Notes under the pieces: model-generated
The model's input: only the letters and a program-made list of their open reading frames with translations
Told to the model about the DNA's origin: nothing
Databases searched by the model: none
Assembly (NCBI GenBank): GCA_019510305.1
Contig: JAEKKN010000040.1
Span: 1-49,006 of the forward strand
DNA length: 49,006 bases
Direction of reading: 5' to 3'
Origin: Microbacterium sp.
GTDB lineage: Bacteria > Actinomycetota > Actinomycetes > Actinomycetales > Microbacteriaceae
Made by a program: the position numbers and the translations under genes
Shown: piece after piece, positions 43,464 to 49,006 of the stretch
Numbering within the stretch: position 1 is the stretch's first letter
How the letters are laid out: each line of letters opens with the position of its first letter

Positions 43464-43538
43464 GTGTTGTTCTCGATGAGCGCCCACCCGGCGCGGAACG
43501 GAGCCGCAGGCGCGTTCAGCGCCGCGGGCAGAGGCTGA
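43464..43538 (+). other. Possible leaderless short upstream ORF, 24 codons
   Basis: TAGGAT at 43452-43457 is followed by 6 nt and GTG 43464, the same promoter-start geometry as several real genes here. The ORF (MLFSMSAHPARNGAAGAFSA and four more residues) ends at TGA 43536-43538, 81 nt before the FBP gene. It may be a leader ORF or chance. Confidence 0.3.
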
Positions 43539-43619
43539 GGATCAGCCGGAGGCGGAACGCCCGTCGCCGGCGCTGAGACGTACCCACCTCCATCCTTCTC
43601 ACGAAAGCACTCATCACTC

Positions 43620-44105
43620 ATGCGTCCCCTCGACGAGCGCGCCATCCGCGCGTCCTTCATCAACGCCTCCCGCAAAGAGGTCGCAGACCTCAACCTTCCC
43701 GTCGGCTTCGCCGACATCGACTTCGACAAGCTCGACTATCTCGGGTGGGTCGATCCCAAGCTGCCTCGCCGCGCCTATGTCGTCGCCCGGCTCGAAGACG
43801 ATCCCGTCGGCATCTTCCTGCAGCGAGCCGAGCAGCGGCTCGCTGCGCGCGGCCAGTGCTCCTGGTGCGAGGACGTGACGCTCCGCAATGACGTGCAGCT
43901 GTTCGTCGCCCGCAAGGCAGGCGCCGCCGGACGCAAGGGCGATGCGGTCGGCACTCTGGTCTGCGCCGAGTTCGGCTGCTCGCGGAACGTCCGGATGCTG
44001 CCGCCGCTGGCGTATCAGGGCTACGACCGCGAGCTGGCCAGGGACCTGCGGATCCTGCGCCTGCAGGAGCACGTCTCGGGATTCCTCACGGAGGTCAGCG
44101 GGTAG
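43620..44105 (+). CDS. FBP-domain (FusB/EF-G-binding-like zinc) protein
   Basis: 161 residues. RPLDERAIRASFINASRKEV, DIDFDKLDYLGWVDPK, RRAYVVARLEDDPVGIFLQR, then a treble-clef zinc finger with CSWCEDV and CAEFGCSRN. This matches the FBP domain of FusB-type proteins that bind elongation factor G and free stalled ribosomes (fusidic-acid tolerance in staphylococci). Actinobacterial members are chromosomal and of unproven function. No clear ribosome site at the ATG. The end overlaps the PaaX-type gene by 11 nt, convergent. Confidence 0.87.
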   Translation: MRPLDERAIRASFINASRKEVADLNLPVGFADIDFDKLDYLGWVDPKLPRRAYVVARLEDDPVGIFLQRAEQRLAARGQCSWCEDVTLRNDVQLFVARKAGAAGRKGDAVGTLVCAEFGCSRNVRMLPPLAYQGYDRELARDLRILRLQEHVSGFLTEVSG

Positions 44106-44898
44106 CCGCCTTAACCCGTTCCCACGCGGGGCCCGCGTTCTCTGTCGCAAGCCGCGCGAACGCGCGGAAGCTCGATGCTCCCGGCCAATCGGCCGGGAGC
44201 ATCGCCGGCGGCAGTCCAGGGTCGGTGTAGGGCAGCACGCGCCATCGGTCGATCAGATGGACGTACGCGGCGAACGGCTCTTCCGGCAGAGTCGAGAGGG
44301 ACGTCTGGAAGCTCTCGTGCGCGGCGCGGAGAGCGGCGAGGTCCCACCAGGAGACTGCGGCCTCGACGAGCGAGCCGGACGGCACCGGGGTCGCCGTGGA
44401 GAACAGCGTCGCCCAGGGGCGCGCATCGAGGTCGTCGAGGATCTGCTCCACCTCGCCCTGCAGGTGGCCGGGGCAGATCCACAGAGCGGATGACACGACT
44501 CCCGCCCCGATGAACTGCAGCCGCTTGCGCAGCTGATGGCGCACGTTCCTGGCGCTCTCCGGAATCGAGAACGACACGAGGCACCACGTGTCGGCATCCG
44601 TCATCTCCCGCATCTCGAAGATGCGTCGATCGCCGCGCTCCAGCATGGGCACGGCGTCGGGGTTCAGCAGGTACCCGGGAACGCCGTCGCGCTCGGCGAG
44701 CAGCAGGCCCTTCTGCTTGAGTCTGGTGACGCCGGTGCGTGCCTGCGACTCGGGGATTCCGAGTGCACCGGCCAGGGAGACCAGCGCGGACGCCGAGATC
44801 CACCCGCCGAGCCGGCGCAGATACAGGCCGACGAAAGTCCGCAGAAGCGAGGCGGTGCTGCCGGGGCGTGCGTCGATGTCATCGAAGACGGGGGTCAT
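44095..44898 (-). CDS. PaaX-family transcriptional regulator
   Basis: 267 residues from ATG 44896-44898, which overlaps the kynU stop (ATGA). Winged helix GGWISASALVSLAGALGIPE, SQARTGVTRLKQKGLLLAER, then the PaaX middle domain (TWCLVSFSIPESARNVRHQL, RKRLQFIGAGVVSSALW) and C-terminal FQTSLSTLPEEPFAAYVHL. PaaX members repress aromatic catabolism and respond to CoA thioesters. As last gene of the kyn operon it likely controls tryptophan breakdown. Confidence 0.9.
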   Translation of the reverse strand: MTPVFDDIDARPGSTASLLRTFVGLYLRRLGGWISASALVSLAGALGIPESQARTGVTRLKQKGLLLAERDGVPGYLLNPDAVPMLERGDRRIFEMREMTDADTWCLVSFSIPESARNVRHQLRKRLQFIGAGVVSSALWICPGHLQGEVEQILDDLDARPWATLFSTATPVPSGSLVEAAVSWWDLAALRAAHESFQTSLSTLPEEPFAAYVHLIDRWRVLPYTDPGLPPAMLPADWPGASSFRAFARLATENAGPAWERVKAATR

Positions 44899-46139
44899 CC
44901 CGTGGGTTCCTGGATGGGTCCCGGGGCCTCTCGAAGAGCGTCGCGCACGGCCAGGACGCCGGTCACGGTCTCGACGTGCGAGGTGCTCAGAGGCGAGAGA
45001 CCCAGACGGATGCCGTCGGGGAAGCGGAAGTCGGGGATCACGCCGTCGGCCCACAGCCGCTGGGTCACGGCGCGGAAGTCGGGATGGCCGATCGTGATGT
45101 GGCCGCCGCGGAGTTCTGCATCTCGTGGGCTCAACAGGCGCACGCCGAGCGGGGCGAGCACCTCGTCGAAGGCCTGCACCGCGAGATCGGTGAGCGTCTT
45201 CGACTTGGCGCGGACGCCCTCGATCGTCGCCTGCTCGATGCGGTCGAGCATCCCCTGCATGGGCAGCATGCCGAGCACCGGAGGGGTTCCGCTGATGAAC
45301 TGGCGGATCGTGGTGTCGGGGACGTAGGAGGGTCCCATCGCGAACACGTCGGCGGCGCCCATCCACCCCTGGATCGGCTGCCGAAGCACGCCGTGATGAG
45401 CCGTGCGCACGTAGGCGAAGGCCGGGGCGCCCGGTCCGCCGTTCAGGTACTTGTACGTGCAGCCCACGGCGAGGTCGGCGCCCCATTCATCGAGCCGCAT
45501 CGGAATCACGCCGACCGAATGGCACAGGTCCCACAGCATCAGCGCACCGGCTTCGTGGACCTTCGCCGTGATGCCCTCCATGTCGGCGAGAGCACCCGAA
45601 CGATAGTCGACGTGGCTGAGCACCACGAGAGCCGTGCGCTCGGTGACGGCATCGGCGATGTCGGAGATCTGCACGCCCTGCACCGGATCGGCGCTGATCC
45701 ATCGCACGGTCATGCCGGACTCGGCCGCGACACCCTCGGCGACGAAGCGATCGGTGGGGAAGTTGCCCTGCTCGATCACGATCTCGGACCGGTCTCTGCG
45801 CTCCGCGGTGGCCGAGCGCATGAGCTTGTACAGCAGCACGGTGGTCGAGTCGGCCACGACAGTCTGCCCTGCGGCTGCACCCAGGCAGGCCGCGCCGATG
45901 CGGTCGCCGAGAGCGACGGGCAGATCCATCCACTGCTCGTCCCACGAGCGGATCAGGCGGGTGCCCCAGTCGCCGCGCACGAAGTCGGCGATCTTCTCGC
46001 CGATGTCGCGCAGCGGGCGGCCGAGCGAATTGCCGTCGAGGTAGGCAGTGACACCGGGCATCTCGGCGAAGGCGTCGAGGTGCGAGCCCAGCGGGTCGGC
46101 GGCGTCGAGGGCGCGGGCGGTCGTGAGCAGGTCGGTCAT
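44895..46139 (-). CDS. kynU: Kynureninase
   Basis: PLP enzyme cleaving kynurenine to anthranilate and alanine. 414 residues: YLDGNSLGRPLRDIGEKIAD, VADSTTVLLYKLMRSA, DPVQGVQISDIADAVTERTA, LMLWDLCHSVGVIPM (Asp of the PLP ring contact) and GCTYKYLNGGPGAPAF (Schiff-base Lys in YKYLNGGPG). ATG 46137-46139 lies 1 nt after the amidohydrolase gene and the end overlaps the regulator gene. Full family length. Confidence 0.95.
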   Translation of the reverse strand: MTDLLTTARALDAADPLGSHLDAFAEMPGVTAYLDGNSLGRPLRDIGEKIADFVRGDWGTRLIRSWDEQWMDLPVALGDRIGAACLGAAAGQTVVADSTTVLLYKLMRSATAERRDRSEIVIEQGNFPTDRFVAEGVAAESGMTVRWISADPVQGVQISDIADAVTERTALVVLSHVDYRSGALADMEGITAKVHEAGALMLWDLCHSVGVIPMRLDEWGADLAVGCTYKYLNGGPGAPAFAYVRTAHHGVLRQPIQGWMGAADVFAMGPSYVPDTTIRQFISGTPPVLGMLPMQGMLDRIEQATIEGVRAKSKTLTDLAVQAFDEVLAPLGVRLLSPRDAELRGGHITIGHPDFRAVTQRLWADGVIPDFRFPDGIRLGLSPLSTSHVETVTGVLAVRDALREAPGPIQEPTG

Positions 46140-46140
46140 G

Positions 46141-47001
46141 TCACACCTTCAGGATCTGTGCGTGGAGCGGGTCGGCATCGCCGGCGGGCAGGAGCAGGCG
46201 GACGGATGCCGGATGGGAGGGATCGACGGGATCGAGGGTTCGCAGCAGGTCGGCGCCGTCTATGCCGGCCTCGCGCAGCGCGTCGATCTCGTGCGGATTC
46301 AGATCGACCGGAGTCGGACCGTTGCCCATGTCGGTGCCGTACAGCACGGCGCCGCCCGCCGCGTGGAAGCGGCGGACGTTGTCGATCGCCGTCGCCAGGG
46401 CGGCTTCGTCGTGGATCGAGAGGGTCGAGATCCAGGAGACGGACGCTGCCTGCTCTCCGATCTCGTCGTCCGAGAGCCGCTCGGTGAAGGGAGCGTGCGC
46501 GAGGATCGCGGCCCCCAGGCGGACGATGCGCTGCGCTTCGCCGACGCCCTCCGCGTGGGCGACGACCGGCAGGCCGCGTGCCGCGGAGAGTTCGACGATG
46601 GCGCGGAACATGTCGTCGTCGAAGACGGGCCCGGCGGTGCTGTTGCTCGCGACCTTGATGCGGGAGGCGCCGGCATCCGCCATCTCGGCGACGGCGGATG
46701 CGGCATCCGCTCTGTCCGCGATCTCGCGGAACGAGCCTGCGGGCGCCCAGGAGCGGTCGGAGGGATAGCCGCCGACAGGAGTGAGGAACGCGCCCGCGAA
46801 CTCGATCGACGTTCTGCGGACGTGTGACTGGTCGTCGGGCGAGGAGCGCAGCGACGAGACGAAACGCGGATTCCCGCCCAGATCGACGACCCTTCCGAGC
46901 CGCGATCCGGCCAGCAGGGTGTGGTCGACGAGCTGCAGATGCACGTGGTGATCGGTGAAGCCGCCGATCACCGTGCCATCCTCGTGCGGGAGGGTCTGCA
47001 T
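46141..47001 (-). CDS. Amidohydrolase-superfamily protein in the kyn operon (candidate N-formylkynurenine formamidase)
   Basis: 286 residues from ATG 46999-47001, sharing one base with the kynA stop (TGATG). The metal-site set of the superfamily can be read in order: HxH in GGFTDHHVHLQ, Lys in ASRIKVASNS, His in PVVAHAEG, His in AILAHAPF and Asp in YGTDMGNG. It lies between kynA and kynU where a formamidase (KynB) is needed and no KynB is present, so it may do that step: N-formylkynurenine to kynurenine and formate. This is inference from position; a general hydrolase is the alternative. Confidence 0.82.
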   Translation of the reverse strand: MQTLPHEDGTVIGGFTDHHVHLQLVDHTLLAGSRLGRVVDLGGNPRFVSSLRSSPDDQSHVRRTSIEFAGAFLTPVGGYPSDRSWAPAGSFREIADRADAASAVAEMADAGASRIKVASNSTAGPVFDDDMFRAIVELSAARGLPVVAHAEGVGEAQRIVRLGAAILAHAPFTERLSDDEIGEQAASVSWISTLSIHDEAALATAIDNVRRFHAAGGAVLYGTDMGNGPTPVDLNPHEIDALREAGIDGADLLRTLDPVDPSHPASVRLLLPAGDADPLHAQILKV

Positions 47002-47852
47002 CAGCCGCCGATCTCGGTGCGCACGGTGTACAACTCGGGGAAGAATGTCAGCTCGAGCGCGCGCTGCAGGAAACCGACGCCGCTCGACCCGCCGGTGCCG
47101 ATCTTCATGCCGATCGTGCGCGAGACCGTCTTGAGATGACGGAAGCGCCAGAACTGGAAGTTGTCCTCGAGGTCGACGAGGTCCTCGCAGGCTTCGTACA
47201 GGTCCCAGTGCTGCTGCGGATTCACGTAGATCTCGCGGATCGCGGGCACGAGCTCGGGGGTCTCGCGGTAGGGCTCGCGCACGTCGCGGTCGAGGATCTC
47301 GGCGGGCACCGGCAGGCCGCGGCGCGACGCGTACCGCAGGAACTCGTCGTACAGCGTCGGCTTCTCCCACTCGGCCGTCAGCAGCGCGAGGTTCGCCGGG
47401 TGATCGCGGAAGACGCTCAGCATCTTCTCGTTCTTGTTGCCGAGGGCGAACTCGACCGCGCGGTACTGCACGGACTGGAAGCCGGAGGAGCTGCCGAGCG
47501 AGCCGCGGAACTGTGCGTACTCGGTCGGGGTGAGTGTCGCCAGGATCGACCACTGCTGGGTCATCACGTCCTGGATCTTCTTGATGCGGGCGACCCGCTT
47601 GAGCGCTTCTCGCAGATCGTCGCTCGCGAGCAGCAGGCGGGCGGAGGACAACTCGTGCAGCAGCTGCTTGAGCCAGAGCTCGGTTGTCTGATGCTGAATG
47701 ATGAACAGCATCTCGTCGTGGTGCTCGGGGGTGCTGACCGGGTGCTGCGCGGTGAGCAGCTGATCGAGAGCCAGATACGACCCGTAGGTCATCCGGCCCG
47801 TCAGGTCGGTGACGATGCCGTCTTCGAGCGCGCGCTCGTTCTCAGTGCTCAT
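47001..47852 (-). CDS. kynA: Tryptophan 2,3-dioxygenase
   Basis: Heme enzyme opening the tryptophan indole ring to N-formylkynurenine. 283 residues with MTYGSYLALDQLLTAQHPVS, DEMLFIIQHQTTELWLKQLL (substrate site and Arg/His region), FRGSLGSSSGFQSVQYRAVE, and NFQFWRFRHLKTVSRTIG (heme His in WRFRHLKTV). First gene of the tryptophan-to-anthranilate operon. TATGTT 6 nt before the ATG fits a leaderless transcript. Confidence 0.95.
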   Translation of the reverse strand: MSTENERALEDGIVTDLTGRMTYGSYLALDQLLTAQHPVSTPEHHDEMLFIIQHQTTELWLKQLLHELSSARLLLASDDLREALKRVARIKKIQDVMTQQWSILATLTPTEYAQFRGSLGSSSGFQSVQYRAVEFALGNKNEKMLSVFRDHPANLALLTAEWEKPTLYDEFLRYASRRGLPVPAEILDRDVREPYRETPELVPAIREIYVNPQQHWDLYEACEDLVDLEDNFQFWRFRHLKTVSRTIGMKIGTGGSSGVGFLQRALELTFFPELYTVRTEIGG

Positions 47853-47858
47853 GCCCCG

Positions 47859-47864
47859 AACATA
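47859..47864 (-). promoter_or_regulatory. -10 box TATGTT of the kyn operon
   Basis: On the minus strand TATGTT is followed by 6 nt and the kynA ATG. Confidence 0.5.
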
Positions 47865-47882
47865 TCACTTTCGTGGCGAGCG

Positions 47883-47894
47883 TCACAGGTGTGA
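47883..47894. promoter_or_regulatory. Palindrome TCACAGGTGTGA, possible kyn operator
   Basis: A perfect 12-bp palindrome 31-42 nt before the kynA start, i.e. at the -35 region. It also contains the stop codon of the upstream small gene. Candidate site for the PaaX-type regulator of this operon. Confidence 0.45.
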
Positions 47895-48092
47895 AATGTT
47901 AAACAGATCCTCCACGCCGGCGTCGTGCTCCGCATCGGGTTCGAGGCGCGTCCGGCGGGTCTCGAAGACGCCGAGGATCACCGCCGTGATCAGCCAGACG
48001 ACGGCGAAGGCGGCGCTGAGGAGCAGAACGGCGACAACGCTCCAGAACACGACGTTCAGGAAGAGCGTGAAGAAGAACGCGCTGAGGTCCAT
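47883..48092 (-). CDS. Small single-pass membrane protein, unknown function
   Basis: 69 residues from ATG 48090-48092; the longer open frame is a low-quality extension. One long or two short hydrophobic segments (FFFTLFLNVVFWSVVAVLLL then AAFAVVWLITAVILGVFE, about 6-44) and an acidic cytoplasmic tail (ETRRTRLEPDAEHDAGVEDL). No family recognised. It ends 30 nt before kynA. Confidence 0.6.
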   Translation of the reverse strand: MDLSAFFFTLFLNVVFWSVVAVLLLSAAFAVVWLITAVILGVFETRRTRLEPDAEHDAGVEDLFNISHL

Positions 48093-48142
48093 GCGCTCAG
48101 CGTAGACGCCGGGGCTCGAGACGCGCAGTGCCCGCCAGCGGA

Positions 48143-49006
48143 CTACAGCGCCGGCGTGCGGGGCGGGGGAGTGCGGCGGGAACCCGGAGCGCCTGCCGCC
48201 TCGAACGCCGCAGCCAGAACCAGCAGCTTCGCGTCGTCGTAGGCGCGGCCGGCGAAGGTGAGGCCGATCGGCATCCCGATGTCGGCCATCAGTCCCATCG
48301 GCACCGTGACCGTCGGGATGCCGAGATGGCGCACGGCGAGGTTGCCGTTCGCGATCCAGGTGCCGTTGCGCCAGCCGAGATCGGCCGACGCCTCGTCCAC
48401 GTCCATGTCTGCGGGGCCGACGTCGGCGACGGCGGGGAAGACGACGGCATCCAGGCCGAGAGAATCCATCCACTCCTCGAGATCGGCGCGACGGGTCTCC
48501 TCCAGACCGCGCAGCCCGCCCTCGAGCTCCGGCATGTCGAGGAATCCGATGCCCGGATGCTCGCGCACCCAGCCCGGGTACTCGGCGATGTCGTCGTCGA
48601 AGCCGGTGTAGCGGTCGGCCAGCGCGCCCGCCGGGTGTGGGAAGATCGCGGCGCCGTCGACGTCGGCGAGAGTCGAGAGGTCAGGGTCGCCGTTGGCCTG
48701 CAGGAAGTCCTCCCAGCCCCATGCCGACAGGTCGACGATCTCCCGCTTCAGGTACTCGGGAGACACCAGACCGCGGGTCGCGATCGTCGGAGCCCCCGGG
48801 CGGTCGCCCTCGTAGTTCGACACGACGGGGAAGTCGACCTCGACCACGGTCGCGCCGGCCGCCTCGAGGTCTCGGCGTGCGGCCTCCCAGCGTTCGATCA
48901 CCGACGCGCGGGTCTCGATGCGCTGCCCGGTCGGCCCGCCGATGCCGGGATCGTCGGCGGTCCCGGCATCCGGATCGGCGTTGATGTACATGCGCGGGAT
49001 GCCGAT
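48143..49006 (-). CDS. Amidase (amidase-signature family), 5' part outside the window
   Basis: C-terminal 287 residues; the frame runs to the right edge (IGIPRMYINADPD) without a start. The amidase-signature Ser/Lys core lies upstream, outside. Visible are the typical later parts: AARRDLEAAGATVVEVDFPV, SLGLDAVVFPAVADVGPADM, and HLGIPTVTVPMGLMADIGMP followed by IGLTFAGRAYDDAKLLVLAA, the well-conserved amidase ending. Possible substrates include aryl or peptide amides. On the same strand as the kyn operon but separated by 50 nt and the small membrane gene. Confidence 0.88.
   Translation of the reverse strand: MGIPRMYINADPDAGTADDPGIGGPTGQRIETRASVIERWEAARRDLEAAGATVVEVDFPVVSNYEGDRPGAPTIATRGLVSPEYLKREIVDLSAWGWEDFLQANGDPDLSTLADVDGAAIFPHPAGALADRYTGFDDDIAEYPGWVREHPGIGFLDMPELEGGLRGLEETRRADLEEWMDSLGLDAVVFPAVADVGPADMDVDEASADLGWRNGTWIANGNLAVRHLGIPTVTVPMGLMADIGMPIGLTFAGRAYDDAKLLVLAAAFEAAGAPGSRRTPPPRTPAL

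Noticed and set aside
44895..45486. Extended N-terminus for the PaaX-type gene reaching into kynU
   Set aside because: The added 196 residues are an antisense-like Arg-rich shadow; ATG 44898 overlaps the kynU stop and begins the PaaX domain.

Overview
The window is high-GC, tightly packed bacterial DNA from an actinobacterium, most likely Microbacteriaceae (Microbacterium or a close relative). Support comes from the gene content (Rv2747-type argA, clpC, cydABDC, FBP-domain protein, CsbD, Rho_N-like basic proteins), the many GTG and TTG starts, and start codons placed 6-7 nt behind TANNNT boxes, as in leaderless actinobacterial transcripts. Genus is inference; no rRNA is present.

Left part (1-14.4 kb): an incomplete membrane alpha/beta hydrolase of lower-GC appearance and a decayed gene fragment precede core genes: clpC, an argA-type acetyltransferase, an anchored surface protein, an SseB-like protein and radA. 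A Cys-rich winged-helix regulator then overlaps cydA and heads a cydABDC operon (cytochrome bd oxidase plus its thiol exporter), followed by tRNA-Ser(CGA).

Middle (14.4-26.9 kb): VOC and NIPSNAP proteins follow an overlapping five-gene iron-siderophore uptake operon with an IdeR/DtxR-like box. Then come an alpha/beta hydrolase, a TetR-controlled divergent pair with an epimerase, an amine oxidase, a lipoprotein and a lysine-rich histone-like protein with a pentapeptide repeat.

The most interesting block (26.9-32.7 kb) is a 1307-residue single-module NRPS with the architecture of epsilon-poly-L-lysine synthetase (A-PCP, then three soluble domains separated by membrane-segment pairs). Its adenylation pocket reads DAESIGTVVK, close to the lysine code. 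It is translationally coupled to an M1 metallopeptidase and faces a phosphopantetheinyl transferase gene, so synthesis, carrier activation and perhaps turnover of a basic homopolymer are encoded together.

Right part (32.7-49 kb): a polytopic membrane protein, a three-gene operon of membrane-anchored proteins, a HAD phosphatase, and a cystathionine beta-synthase-type gene preceded by a 9-codon Cys-rich leaderless leader ORF (a cysteine attenuator). Next are a GH114-like lipoprotein whose best start is CTG, a DUF899 protein, an MFS pump, a glutamate-cysteine ligase, small stress proteins, a very Met/Cys-rich copper-storage-like protein and an FBP protein. A tryptophan-to-anthranilate operon (kynA, amidohydrolase, kynU, PaaX-type regulator), a small membrane protein and the 3' part of an amidase close the window.

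All calls come from reading the sequence and from remembered family features; no database search was run.
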